Source: DATCJA01 sp963814955
GTDB lineage: Bacteria; Acidobacteriota; Vicinamibacteria; Vicinamibacterales; UBA2999
Length of the DNA: 64,000 nucleotides
Assembly: GCA_963814955.1 (NCBI GenBank)
Contig: CAWFEX010000015.1
Span: forward strand, 558,001-622,000
Direction: 5' to 3'
A program made the position numbers and the translations under genes. Below the pieces are notes generated by a model. That model saw nothing but the letters and a program-made list of their open reading frames with translations. It was not told the origin of the DNA and searched no databases. The first letter of the stretch is position 1, and every line of letters begins with the position of its first letter. Positions 43,588-53,100 of the stretch are shown piece after piece.

Positions 43588-43949
43588 GATCCACCTCCTC
43601 CTGGGCCCACTTCACGCCGGGTGCCAAGTCAGAGGTTCGCGTACGAAGGGCTGCCCGATCTAGTCGTCCGTGTCACCAGCGCAGCGCTGATGGCCGCCGT
43701 GGCACCTGATCCTTTAGGAGTTCCCTCGTGCGGTCGCTCGGGTCACCGCGTCGCGGTGACTGGCACGTGCGAGAGGAAAGGCAACCAACGCGCAGACTTC
43801 CCTTCCCGACCGCCCGCAACTCACAGAGAACGGGTGGACGCCCGATTGCATTTGTGACCGTGCAGCGGGAATACTGCGGCGGCCGTTCGCTGTTCCAACG
43901 CACTGCCTCTGCGCCGTACCGCCTCTTTTCTCTCACGCCTGTCCTTACG
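43588..43949. other. Intergenic region with a perfect short palindrome
   Basis: There is no supported gene. GTCACCGCGTCGCGGTGAC near 43742-43760 is a perfect 8-bp stem with a three-base centre. It could be a regulator site for either divergent gene. Confidence 0.4.
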
Positions 43950-44168
43950 ATGCGCCCTGAATCTCCAAGCGGGTTGTATTGGTCGATCCGCGGCAAAGTG
44001 CTCTGCGCCGAGCACACCAGCGAAATCGATGACGACCGCTGGGCCGCCGAGAATTGGGAACCGCTGCCCGAGTCCTCACGATCGCGCCAGTATCAGTGCC
44101 AACGGTGCTCCCCGGATGGCACAGCCCTCGCCGACACCACTACCGCGGCGATCCCCACGAAGGGCTAA
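43950..44168 (+). CDS. Small Cys-containing protein, possible zinc finger
   Basis: ATG 43950 opens 72 residues: MRPESPSGLYWSIRGKVLC, AEHTSEIDDDRWAAENWEPL, SSRSRQYQCQRCSPDGTA. The cysteines (C...CQRC) and His suggest a small metal site, CxxH then CxxC. The frame extends upstream but that part looks non-coding. No named family. Confidence 0.5.
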   Translation: MRPESPSGLYWSIRGKVLCAEHTSEIDDDRWAAENWEPLPESSRSRQYQCQRCSPDGTALADTTTAAIPTKG

Positions 44169-44422
44169 CTAACGCTTCTCTGTGTTCGTTTTGGTAAGAG
44201 GCGACTGAAGATTCGAATTGGCGCTCTTGTGAATGGCTTCAGTTCGGCACGAGTCGCTTCAGCTCCTCGAACCAGTTGAGAGTGATGTCGAACTGTCCCC
44301 GTTCGGGATCTTCGGGTACTGTCGGATTGACGTTGTAGGGTTGGGTCGTGCAGTCCTTGATCCAACCCCGTTGCGTCCCGCCCGCGAGAGGTCCAGAATG
44401 CGCCGGACAACTGCGGCACACG

Positions 44423-45789
44423 ATGACGATCGATCTCCCAGCTTCCCGGCAGTTTGCTGCATGGCTCAGCGCGTTCAACTCCGGCAACGGCAAGCCGAGA
44501 TGCTCACATACCACGAGGCGAATTTCCCTTACGACAAAGCGAGCGCAGACGTCGCGGGAATCGATCGTGAGCTCGGGCTCAGTCAATTCACAGGCGGCTT
44601 CGAGTTCAAGAGAGCTGAGGAGTCGGCGGCGACAGGGATCGTCGCTATCTTGAAAGAACGGGACTCCGATCAGTTTGCGCGCGCGGCGATGGACGTTGAC
44701 GCCGAGCCGCCGCATCACGTCCTCAAGTTCGAGATCCATCCGATCCCCACACCCGACGACCTGCGCCCCTGCCGAATGGAGGAGCGCGATGCGATTGTTG
44801 CGCTGGTTACGGAGGTCGATCGAGCCATGCAGCGCGATTGGTTCTCTGGCGCCGTGCTCATCGCGAAGAACGGGCAGGCGGTCTTTGCCGAAGCGTTCGG
44901 GTTCGCCGATCGCGCGGCCAAGCTTCCGAACACGCTCAACACGCGATTCCGAATCGCCTCGATCAACAAGATGTTCACCGCGGTCGCCGTAATGCGCCTT
45001 GTACAGGCTCGCGCACTTGCCCTCACCGATCCGCTCGGAACGATTCTGACCGACTACCCGAATGACAACGTGGCGTCGAAGGTCACGATCCATCATCTCC
45101 TCACCCACACCGGTGGCACCGGCAGCATCTACACGCCGGACTATGCCGCGCGCCGCCTCGAGCTCAGAACGCACGCCGACTACGTGAAGCTGCTTGGCAC
45201 TCGGGACGTCGCGTTCGAACCCGGCGCGAAGTTCGAGTACAGCAATTACGGGTTCATTCTTCTCGGCGCCATTATCGAGAAGGTGACCCGAACGAGCTAC
45301 TACGACGCGGTCGAGGAGCTCGTCTACCGGCCTGCCGGCATGATGGCTACTGGATCGCTCCCTGAGGAAGACATGGTCCCCGACCGCGCGATCGGGTACA
45401 CAAGGGACACTCTGCAGGACCCGTGGAAGTCGAATGTGGAAACGTTGCCCTATCGTGGGACGGCAAACGGCGGTGGCTACTCGACCGTCACCGATCTTCT
45501 CGCGTTTGCGAACGCGCTGACAATGTGTCGGCTTCTTGATCAGACGCACACGAGGGTGCTTACCACCGGCAAAGTCGCTGGTGGCGATGCGGTGCAGTAC
45601 GCGTACGGATTCGAAGAGTGTATCGAGAGAGGAATTCGTAGTGTTGGTCACCCTGGTGGCGGTCCAGGCAGCAATGGGGAGCTCTCCATCTGCGACTCGG
45701 GCTACACCGTCGTCGTCCTGGCCAATATGGATCCCCCGTGCGCCCAACGGCTCGTCAGATTCATTACCGGGCGGTTGCCGGTGAAATGA
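44423..45789 (+). pseudogene. Serine hydrolase (beta-lactamase family) with an N-terminal extra domain, frameshifted
   Basis: ATG 44423 opens MTIDLPASRQFAAWLSAFNS in one frame. Near 44491 the frame must shift to continue in the long downstream frame at EMLTYHEANFPYDKASADVA. The N-terminal region (about 150 residues) resembles the SnoaL-like domain that precedes some beta-lactamase-fold hydrolases. The main domain has the catalytic SxxK as SINKMFTAVAV, the YxN as FEYSNYGFILLGAI and the HxG region as VGHPGGGPGSNGEL. A one-base indel explains the break, and the catalytic motifs are intact, so an assembly error is possible. Relatives are esterases, amidases or D-amino-acid peptidases. Without the upstream part the 518-residue frame still encodes the catalytic domain. 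Confidence 0.75.
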
Positions 45790-45979
45790 GGGCGAAGATT
45801 CCTCTTGCGCGAAAACCCCTACGCAAATCGCGGCTAAATACGATCGCGTGCGGCTAGACGCCGCGTTTTGTCGCGCGGCACGGATGAGCCGGTTGCGGAA
45901 ATCGTCCCGAACAGCCAGCCACACAGGATGATTTCATTATCGAATTAGGCGGTCAACGCCTAGCCGGCGTTTCACCCGC

Positions 45980-46023
45980 AGGTCGCGACGTAAGACGCTC
46001 GGCAACGCGCAACGTCGCGACCT
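45980..46023. terminator. Long perfect hairpin between convergent genes
   Basis: AGGTCGCGACGT (45980-45991) pairs perfectly with ACGTCGCGACCT (46012-46023) over 12 base pairs around a 20-base loop. It lies between the serine hydrolase (plus) and VOC-like (minus) genes, so it is probably a bidirectional terminator. No U-run follows on the plus strand. Confidence 0.6.
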
Positions 46024-46037
46024 GATCTGGCATTCCT

Positions 46038-46529
46038 TCATCTCGGAGCCAGTTCACCGCGTCGCGCTGCCTCGATGGTGGCGATGTCGATCTTTTTCAT
46101 CGGCATCATGGCCGCGAAGGCGCGCTTTGCCTCACCGCCGCCAGCCGCAAGCGCGTCGGTTAGCGCGCGCGGGGTGATCTGCCAGGAGAGGCCCCAGCGA
46201 TCCTTGCACCAACCGCACTGGCTTTCCTTGCCGCCGTTACCGACGATCGCGTTCCAGTAGCGGTCCGTCTCTTCCTGATTGTCCGTCGCAATCTGGAAGG
46301 AAAAGGCCTCGCTGTGTCTGAACTCCGGGCCGCCGTTGAGACCGAGACAGGGAATGCCGAAAACGGTGAACTCTACCGTCAGTACATCGCCCTGCTTGCC
46401 GCCGGGGTAATCACCGGGCGCCTTGTGAACAGTGGTTACTTCACTATCCGGAAAGGTGGCGGCGTAGAAGCGCGCCGCCTCATGCGCGTCCTTGTCGAAC
46501 CAGAGGCAGATCGTGTTCTTTGGCTTCAT
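46038..46529 (-). CDS. VOC-family PhnB-like protein
   Basis: ATG 46529 (MKPKNTICLWFDKDAHEAA) is chosen because GGAGCA precedes it; ATG 46544 is five codons upstream. The 163-residue protein has the PhnB/3-demethylubiquinone-methyltransferase-type VOC pattern: RFYAATFPDSEVTTVHKAPG, GDVLTVEFTVFGIPCLGLNG, GPEFRHSEAFSFQIATDNQE, CGWCKDRWGLSWQITPRAL. The DRWGLSWQ motif is characteristic. The function is unknown. Confidence 0.85.
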   Translation of the reverse strand: MKPKNTICLWFDKDAHEAARFYAATFPDSEVTTVHKAPGDYPGGKQGDVLTVEFTVFGIPCLGLNGGPEFRHSEAFSFQIATDNQEETDRYWNAIVGNGGKESQCGWCKDRWGLSWQITPRALTDALAAGGGEAKRAFAAMMPMKKIDIATIEAARRGELAPR

Positions 46530-46747
46530 GTTCGTGTGCTCCATGTGCTCGGTACCGCACGGAGGTCAGCCTCCGGCATCGCCGAGGTACCTCGGCGAGT
46601 TGTATGCAAGTTTTGGACAGCTACCTGCGCCAGTTTATGAGCTAACGTGCTCATGCTGGTTCGGCCACAGAGCGGGCGCGAGGCTTCCACCCGGTGTCAA
46701 CGATCGATACCGGTCGACGCGCTGATGGGCTGGGAGTACCAACGGAT

Positions 46748-46954
46748 TCACCTCCTGACCGCCTTCCGCATGGGTACGTGGTGATCATCACTCAGCGACA
46801 CGTCATCTCGGTTGAATCCGCATCGCCCGTAGAACGTGACCGCCTCCGGATTGACGAACGACTTGATCAGATCGCACCCGTTGTCGCAGGCGAACCTCTC
46901 GGCCAGCTTCAGCATCACGGTGCCAAGCATTGCTGAAGTCGGGCAATCGGCCAA
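46748..46954 (-). pseudogene. C-terminal fragment of a GNAT acetyltransferase
   Basis: This short minus-strand frame reads AMLGTVMLKLAERFACDNGC, DLIKSFVNPEAVTFYGRCGF and ends VPMRKAV. This is the terminal part of a GNAT fold (helix 3 to strand 6-7, with the NPEAVTFYxRxGF motif), without the acetyl-CoA-binding loop. The 5' part of the gene is missing, so I call it a remnant. Confidence 0.5.
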
Positions 46955-47323
46955 ACGCGAGCGATGCCAAAACTATGGACCGAGACGCTGGAGCAGATAC
47001 GCGAACCGTACCAAACCGCGAGCCGCATCCGGGAATCGTTTGCAGCGACGTACGGCCTGGAGGACACTTCGGCCGAGTATGCGTACGTTGGGGCGGTGAT
47101 GACACATTCTGACGTAATGGGTCAGCAAGCAGAGACGATAGGTCGATTGCCGGAATGCTGAATCCTGAGTATCGTCTCGATTCGCAATGTTCACTGCTCT
47201 ACTCTGGGCCGCTTTAATGGCGATTGCGATCCTCAGTCTGCGTACGCAGCGGAACGCGTGTCTTCGGCCGAGTCGAGATTGGTCCTGTAAGCCAGAAGTG
47301 GCTTATCACGCAACGGTTGCAGG
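46955..47323. other. Region with no supported gene
   Basis: Frames here are short and overlap. One plus-strand frame (46964-47161) begins MPKLWTETLEQIREPYQTAS but has no recognisable domain or ribosome binding site. The gene at 47324 starts in a new frame. Confidence 0.4.
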
Positions 47324-47977
47324 ATGCCGCACAGTTCGAATCTCACCCTCGGCGATAGGCTACGAGAGCATCGAGAAAATCGCGGTATGACTCTCGATGC
47401 GCTCGCCGAAGTAACGAAAGTCAAGCGCTCATTGCTTGCCGACCTTGAACGCGATGACATATCACGATTGCCGACTGGCATCTACCGCCGCGCGATCATT
47501 CGCGAATACGGTAAGGCCATCGGTTTTCCCGCCCGTGAACTCATCGAAGGATTGAGGGTCTTCGAAACTGGAGATTCACAGTCCGTTGCTCCGCGCGGCG
47601 ATGTCGCGTTGGGGGATCGCGGCTCGGACTTCCGCCTGATGCTTGCAGATGCTTCTAGTCTCACGCGCAGTGTGGTGTATGGGCGCCTCTGGGACGCTCT
47701 CGCTGCATTGGCGCTCGTACTTCTAGCCGGGTGTCTCGTAACCCTGATCGGCGGGTTTCCGTACTGGAGCGTTACGGGAATCATCGCGTTGATCTGGTAT
47801 CCGATCACCGCGGTGCTCGGTGACCGATCGTTGACTCGGATGGTGATGAGCGCTCGACGTCGCAGCTGGCCTTTACAACGAACCATTACGGTATGGCAGA
47901 TTGCGGGTAGCGTTCGAGGCCTGTTCAAAGGCGCGCGCAAACACAAAATTCACGTACCACCAATCGATAATTACTGA
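47324..47977 (+). CDS. RodZ-like HTH protein with membrane segments
   Basis: The 217-residue product begins with an HTH_25-type domain: LTLGDRLREHRENRGMTLDA, LAEVTKVKRSLLADLERDDI, RLPTGIYRRAIIREYGKAI. This is the RodZ/cytoskeletal HTH pattern. Then come two membrane segments, LWDALAALALVLLAGCLVTL and WSVTGIIALIWYPITAVLG, and a basic C-terminus (MSARRRSWPLQRT). RodZ has one segment and a periplasmic domain; here the topology differs, so regulation of cell shape is only a guess. Confidence 0.7.
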   Translation: MPHSSNLTLGDRLREHRENRGMTLDALAEVTKVKRSLLADLERDDISRLPTGIYRRAIIREYGKAIGFPARELIEGLRVFETGDSQSVAPRGDVALGDRGSDFRLMLADASSLTRSVVYGRLWDALAALALVLLAGCLVTLIGGFPYWSVTGIIALIWYPITAVLGDRSLTRMVMSARRRSWPLQRTITVWQIAGSVRGLFKGARKHKIHVPPIDNY

Positions 47978-48480
47978 GGCGGATCCGACGGCCGCCTGGC
48001 TGTCCACGTGCTCCTGAGAGAACCTGAGATCCCACGAGCCTCGCCGTCGCGGTACGACTTGCTGTAGAGGTTGGCTAGATGACATCAATCATTGATATGC
48101 GCAAAGCCTCATCACGCATGCGTCGGCTCGAATACTTCCGCCGCTACCAGGTTCGGCGGAATATCGTGTGGGCTAGCGGAGCAGGCACGTAGTCGAATAG
48201 TACGCCTAGCGACCGCCGCGGTGCTGCGCGATCCATCCTTCGCTCACGGCGCCGACCTCGATCTGCTGATGCCTCGCGGCCCGCCGCCGGCTGCGTATGA
48301 TAAGCGCGATTCGCCCCAGCGGCTACCGCAATGGCCGCGACAAGGACCCACATGCGGGAGATGTCGGCGGATTGACGGCGAAAGGATAGTTACCGTCGCT
48401 ACCTGCTGGACGTTCAGAAGCTACCGGTTGCGCTCAGGTTTTGTTGCGAGCGGTTCAGGAACCGTGGCGGGGCAGATAGT
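47978..48480. other. Long gene-poor stretch with one weak micro-ORF
   Basis: No strong gene. A 37-residue frame, ATG 48079 to stop 48192 (MTSIIDMRKASSRMRRLEYF, basic), has only AGAGG 13 bases upstream. It could be a small regulatory peptide or noise. Confidence 0.35.
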
Positions 48481-49629
48481 TCAGAGCGTCGCCTCCGATA
48501 CCCGCTTGTGCCGGATGTAGGCCTCGATGACGGCTTTCAATGCTTCCGCCAGCCGTTGGTTACCCTCGGAAGTCAGATGGACCCATGATGCGAGCCGACG
48601 GCGATCCTGGTCGACAATCCTGATGTTGTCGACCACGGGCAGCTTCGCTTCCCTCGCGATTGCGTCGAGTTCGGTCATCAAATGGTGTTGCTTCAACATC
48701 CACGTCTCTATGTTGGTCAAGCGGCTGCCTTGCGCAAACTTCTCCTTGATCAACTGATATTCTTGCTCGTACGACATCGTTTCGTATCCCTTGCGTCGTC
48801 TCGTTACAGGCTGTTTGATCACCACCAGCGGGATGTTGCGGCTTCGCGCGATGTGGATGATGGCTTCCACATTCATTCGATAGCGCCGCGCCACCTTCTC
48901 GTCATTTTCCATGAACGCATCATCACGAAGCCGCTGCGGTATGGTTCGCCTGTAGACGCGCTGTTCGACATTGTCTACAAGCGCGCCCGCGCTGTCCTTT
49001 GCCAACAGATGCGTGATCGAATGACTCTGCACCCACAGCGCCACTCGGCCCATAGTCCCGATTTCGGTGGGCCAGCTCGTATCGTTGTAAGCGGCGTACA
49101 GGGTGATCAAGTCGGGTTCGTAGGACAAGATCTCATTTTTGAGCAGAGACAGAATGCTACCGGTGTTGTAGTAAGGGAAGCCTGCATTGATGACTTCCGC
49201 CTGCAGGTTGTCATGCTCGAGCAGCTTCTGCAGATAGAATGGATACGTCTCTGCGTCTCCATTCCTATAGCCAAATGTGGATGACTCACCGAGGCACACC
49301 ACCCGAAACACACCGGGAGCTTTGGTCACAGCGAAGTCCCGGCCCCTGAAGCCCAGAGCGTTGGTCGAAGCCGTCTCCGAAGCCTGGCCGGCCGCGCCCC
49401 TTAACACGTACTGGGGCGGCAATTTGTAGTACTCGCCCTGAAATGTCGTCATCGGATTGATGCCGACCCGTCCGACCAGGCTGTGAAAGCCGTAATAGAG
49501 ATAGTATTCGCTACGGCCGTGCCAGAAGTACGCAGCCGGCCTCAAGCTCACCTCGAGCAGCAGGATCAGCACACACGTTCCCACCAGGGCCGCACCGCCG
49601 TTCCTCACTAGTCGAATTAGCGTCTGCAT
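48481..49629 (-). CDS. SGNH/GDSL-type hydrolase, membrane-anchored
   Basis: ATG 49629 gives an N-terminal anchor (LIRLVRNGGAALVGTCVLIL). The 382-residue protein has the SGNH blocks: VCLGESSTFGYRNG (catalytic Ser), VINAGFPYYNTGSIL, LITLYAAYNDTSWP (Asn) and SWVHLTSEGNQRLAE with the His of the DxxH block replaced by a W-V-H spacing. It is therefore a periplasmic or surface esterase or acetylhydrolase, perhaps acting on polysaccharide. The Asp of the usual DxxH block is not clear (SWVH). Confidence 0.75.
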   Translation of the reverse strand: MQTLIRLVRNGGAALVGTCVLILLLEVSLRPAAYFWHGRSEYYLYYGFHSLVGRVGINPMTTFQGEYYKLPPQYVLRGAAGQASETASTNALGFRGRDFAVTKAPGVFRVVCLGESSTFGYRNGDAETYPFYLQKLLEHDNLQAEVINAGFPYYNTGSILSLLKNEILSYEPDLITLYAAYNDTSWPTEIGTMGRVALWVQSHSITHLLAKDSAGALVDNVEQRVYRRTIPQRLRDDAFMENDEKVARRYRMNVEAIIHIARSRNIPLVVIKQPVTRRRKGYETMSYEQEYQLIKEKFAQGSRLTNIETWMLKQHHLMTELDAIAREAKLPVVDNIRIVDQDRRRLASWVHLTSEGNQRLAEALKAVIEAYIRHKRVSEATL

Positions 49630-49794
49630 GCAGATGGTCCTCGATGCAAGTTGAGGCCGAGTGTCCCCCACCGCTGGAATCTCTCGGCCTGATGGGTCCG
49701 TCTATGTGGGTCTGTCCGTGTTCCGCGCGGCGCGCTACTTAGTGCCACAGTCTACAATTCCGTGGCATCTCTAGTGCAACAATCCCTCGGCTCA

Positions 49795-50076
49795 TCAAAC
49801 TGGCAAGTCTTCAAATCCCTTCGCGATTAGAGCCCGGTGCCACCCGTCGGCGAGCGTCGCGATCGCGTTATCGTCCCGGACCCGAAACAGCTGCGACCGC
49901 AGCAAGTCGTTACGGTCCTCGTATTCGAGGCGCAGCTCACGCCCGGTCTCGACGCGATAGACCGCGCAACGCAGGGATCGGCCGCTTGCTCCACGAACGC
50001 GAAACAACGTGGCAACGTGATCCAGGCGCGGCTCCTCGGGCGGCCGCGGCGTCATGCGCTCTTCCCTCGTGGTCAT
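49795..50076 (-). CDS. Small hypothetical protein, translationally coupled
   Basis: ATG 50076 overlaps the stop of the upstream micro-gene (ATGA), which supports this start over ATG 50055 or 50088. The 93-residue product reads EPRLDHVATLFRVRGASGRS, CAVYRVETGRELRLEYEDRN, DDNAIATLADGWHRALIAKG. It is cytoplasmic, with an Arg-rich sheet pattern. I do not recognise the family. Confidence 0.6.
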   Translation of the reverse strand: MTTREERMTPRPPEEPRLDHVATLFRVRGASGRSLRCAVYRVETGRELRLEYEDRNDLLRSQLFRVRDDNAIATLADGWHRALIAKGFEDLPV

Positions 50077-50201
50077 CGCACCTCGCATCGAGGAGCATCG
50101 CTTTCCAGAACAATTGCGCGGTCATTCTGTGCGTAGGCGTGGCCGGACACAGCGAGCGTCACAAGGATGCAGAGTCCCGAAATGCGAAGAAAGGCGCGCA
50201 T
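50073..50201 (-). CDS. Micro-protein with signal peptide (42 aa)
   Basis: ATG 50201 follows GGGAGG at about eight bases. The 42-residue peptide, MRAFLRISGLCILVTLAVSG followed by HAYAQNDRAI, has a clean export signal and a short 17-residue mature part with one Cys (APRCEVR). The stop overlaps the ATG of the next gene, so the two are coupled. It is too short for standard gene calling. It may be a leader or an exported peptide. Confidence 0.55.
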   Translation of the reverse strand: MRAFLRISGLCILVTLAVSGHAYAQNDRAIVLESDAPRCEVR

Positions 50202-50619
50202 CGGCTAAACCTCCCGTGTTTGACCGGGATAAGTGCGCCTCACGCGCAATAAGCGTGCTCAATTCAAGCATTCGGGAAATTACCCGTAATTACAATGGAT
50301 CGCTGTTGCTGGATTGAGTCGAAAGTCTCACAAATCGAGCACCATTGTCTCGCCTCAACAAGACCATGCTCCGATACACGCGGATGAATGTTCAGGCGCG
50401 TCTGAACTGAAGTCGAGGCGTGAGCCCAGAGGCGAGAGATCCCACCAGCAGTCAGCGTCGGAGTGGTCAGCGTTGCGCTGTGAGGTAGACACTGCTCACC
50501 GTAGGACCTCTCTCATGACAGCCTGAGCGAATCTGATGCCGGTTCAAATACGGCAGAAATGCGCAGTTGCGGTCTGAGAAGTCGGCAGACGTACACCCTT
50601 TTTTCCCCGTAGCGCCCGA
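50202..50619. other. Divergent intergenic region without a supported gene
   Basis: About 418 bases, with short low-quality frames only. It should hold promoters for the minus-strand micro-gene pair and the excisionase-like gene. Confidence 0.45.
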
Positions 50620-50827
50620 ATGCGAAAACGCGGCATCAGCGACCTCCCTACGCATTCCGACGTCTACCTTACCGTGCCGGCATTCGCAGAACATCTGAAC
50701 GTGCCGGACAAAACCGTGCGGAAGTGGCTCCATGCCGGTGTGCTGACCGCCTATCGCTTCCAGAGCGAGTGGCATTTCGAAGACGGATGCCGTGTTATTC
50801 GTCGAAGGGGTGCGCTTTCGACGCTAG
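50620..50827 (+). pseudogene. Excisionase-type HTH protein, frameshifted near its end
   Basis: ATG 50620 begins a small MerR-like/HTH_17 DNA-binding protein: SDVYLTVPAFAEHLNVPDKT, VRKWLHAGVLTAYRFQSEWH. After WHF the expected family ending is met only in another frame, where TDAVLFVEGVRFRR runs to TAG at 50825-50827. In the original frame the tail is unnatural (RVIRRRGALSTLG). A single indel near 50785 explains this. Such proteins act as excisionases or repressors in mobile or plasmid-like elements. Confidence 0.55.
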
Positions 50828-51003
50828 GCCGTTCGCGGTTGTTGTTCGTTGGGAGTCACCAGCCACTCGGCTTTGCAGTCTGAGCAATACCAATGGAGCT
50901 GGATCCTCTCACCGCGGATTGTGTGCTGAAGGTGAACGGTACCAGACGTGCCGCAATGAAGGCAGTCGCCTGGCCTCCGAAGGGAAACCGATGGATTGGG
51001 CAT
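50824..51003 (-). CDS. Small zinc-ribbon protein (59 aa)
   Basis: ATG 51003 gives a 59-residue protein with two CxxC knuckles: RRPGDCLHCGTSGTVHLQHT and IQLHWYCSDCKAEWLVTP. The spacing is typical of a zinc-ribbon. It could bind nucleic acid or a protein. It is convergent with the excisionase-like gene and overlaps its stop by four bases. Confidence 0.65.
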   Translation of the reverse strand: MPNPSVSLRRPGDCLHCGTSGTVHLQHTIRGERIQLHWYCSDCKAEWLVTPNEQQPRTA

Positions 51004-51214
51004 GATGACGAGCCACCGTAAACGTATCACAAGTCCCCTTCGTTCAGGACGCTTGATGCAACGACAAGGGGCTACATGCATTCTCGGCTACCATCAGTGC
51101 GTGTCTGTTGGCTTCAAACCGCCACAGTATCGTTATGACGCACGGGTGCGCGCCCCACATGATCTACCTTGCATGTGGTTCCGCAATCGATCGGACAAAT
51201 GACAGGGAGGGTCG

Positions 51215-51541
51215 ATGCCGCTGTATCTATCGAGGTTCAGTTACACGCCAGAGACTTGGGCCAGGTTGATCTCGAATCCAGAAGATCGCCGAAAGGCCGC
51301 TCAGTCGTACATCGAGTCCGTCGGTGGAAAGCTCCATGGGTTCTGGTACGGCTTCGGCTCACACGATGGCTACAACTTATGGGAGGCGCCCGACAACGTG
51401 TCCATGGCCGCGGTTGCGCTGGCGATTAGTGGCGGCGGTGCGCTCAGCTCGTTCGCGACGACCGTTCTCCTGACCGTCGATGAAACGATCGATGCCCTGC
51501 GCAAGGCGGAGCAAATCCGCTACCGAGCGCCCGGCGCGTAA
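51215..51541 (+). CDS. GYD-domain protein
   Basis: AGGGAGG precedes ATG 51215. The 108-residue protein shows MPLYLSRFSYTPETWARLIS, GGKLHGFWYGFGSHDGYNLW and PDNVSMAAVALAISGGGALS, with the GYD-type motif (HDGYN) that names the family. These are small ferredoxin-like dimeric proteins of unknown role, in the same wide group as the YCII protein at 5369. Confidence 0.85.
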   Translation: MPLYLSRFSYTPETWARLISNPEDRRKAAQSYIESVGGKLHGFWYGFGSHDGYNLWEAPDNVSMAAVALAISGGGALSSFATTVLLTVDETIDALRKAEQIRYRAPGA

Positions 51542-51794
51542 GGGGTCGTGCGTCCAAGTCCGTCCGATCAGGCTCGTCCGCAGCGCCCCAGACCATCGCC
51601 ACGAGGATCGGCACCATCGCGATCAGAGCCTTGCAGCGGTCAGAACAAAGTCTAGGCCGCATGTGACTTCCCTGCACGCCAATCACCGTTGATTGCCAAA
51701 TTGAGCCAAATTTTCACTGCGTATCGTATCGCCCGGTTTAGTGGCAGCACCATTGCTCACGACCGAGCCTGCCCCTCACAACTTAGGAGGCTTG

Positions 51795-52583
51795 ATGGCT
51801 CTACGGTCGTCTCGTGGTGCCGTAATCCTTCTGGCTACTCTTGCATCCGGGTGCGGCGGCGGCAATAGCAGCAGCACACCGACTGCGCCTACGCCCCGAG
51901 TTGCCTCGGTTGCAGTCGGATCCTTGACAGCATTCACAGAGCGCCAGGATAACGGCAATCTCTCATACGTGATTGCCTTTCAGGTCCGCGAATCTGCCGG
52001 AGTTGGCACAACGATTTCTTCTGTCGAAATCACCGCCTCAGGAGGAGTAACCGGAACGACGACAATCCCTGGAAACCAGTTGTCTCAGGCTCGGATTGCT
52101 GCGTCTACGGCCGCTGACTACCGCATCAGGCTGACTACGAACTCGGCCGGCCAAGCGACCCAGGTCAGCGTTCGGGTTGCTCACAACGATGACAACAATA
52201 ATCCGGGCGCTGCGCTGGCGACAGCGAGCGTCGCACCCGCCCCACCTGCACCGGTTGCACCCGCGGCCGCCATTCTGCGTTAGCCCAGGAGCACCATCCA
52301 ACTTGAGAGCGTCAGTTTCGGGATCGACGTGACCTTCTCTTGGTCGCCTCCAACAACGGGAGGCACGGCCGTCGATTACCTCCTCGGCATTGGCCCAGCT
52401 CCAAGTTCAGCAAACGTCGATACCAAAACCGCGTCCGGCATGTCGTTCACCTGGACGAATGCCGCGACTGGGAGCTACGACGCGCGTGTTCAAGCTCGAA
52501 ATTCCTGCGGAACGGGGGCGGGTTCCAACGAGGTCACGTTTGCGGTTGGGAGCAGTCGAGGCGGCGGAGGCACCCGACGGTGA
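51795..52583 (+). pseudogene. Fibronectin-III-type lipoprotein interrupted by an in-frame stop
   Basis: ATG 51795 opens a lipoprotein signal with lipobox cysteine (ILLATLASGCGGGN). The first 162 codons end with TAG at 52281-52283. The same frame then runs on without a shift: STIQLESVSFGIDVTFSWSP, GGTAVDYLLGIGPAPSSANV, GMSFTWTNAATGSYDARVQA, SNEVTFAVGSS. This is a fibronectin type III domain that should belong to the same protein. So a single nonsense codon splits the gene; suppression, a sequencing error or true decay are all possible. Confidence 0.6.
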
Positions 52584-53100
52584 GGCACTGGTGCGGTCGG
52601 TGACGGTGAAGCCGAAGGCGCGGAAGCGGAGGCGACGAAGAAACGCTAGCGAGGAGATTTCCGCCGTTCTAACACGCCGGGACGTTCCGGCAGTGGCTCA
52701 GTGGAGCGTGCTTGGGAAAGCATCTCAGCCTTAACGTGTGCAGATGTTTCCTGAGCTTGGCGGCAGGCCTCATCAAGGTCGGCAGCCATCGCTGCCAGTG
52801 CTTCCGGGGTCAGGTCCGGCACTAATTGAAGATTGCGTTAGAAGCGACAGGTGGGTCTGTCCTGTTTTGAACAGGCGTTGCTTCGTTGAATTAGAACCCA
52901 TCCGTTCCTAATCTGTCGCGCATCGCGGCATGAATGTGTGTATCGGAAAACAACCGTTTGTCCCGTGCTAGGAATACGAGCCGACAAAAACGTCGAGGAT
53001 GTAGTCCGAGACGCCTAGGGGTTGTTTCATCCTGCCGCTATAATTGCGCCGGTTTCTCAGCACCCCACACGTACGCCCCAACCGCTAACGGAGGTGGACG
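52584..53100. other. Gene-poor stretch containing a duplicated basic tail
   Basis: A plus-strand frame around 52582-52640 encodes EALVRSVTVKPKARKRRRR. Nearly the same peptide, EALVQSATVTPKVRKRK, ends the gene at 56765. The rest has no supported gene. A TATAAT at 53039-53044 may be a -10 element for the tannase remnant. Confidence 0.4.

Noticed and set aside
44239..45924. 561-codon minus-strand frame opposite the serine hydrolase
   Set aside because: The opposite strand carries catalytic motifs; this one has low-quality sequence.
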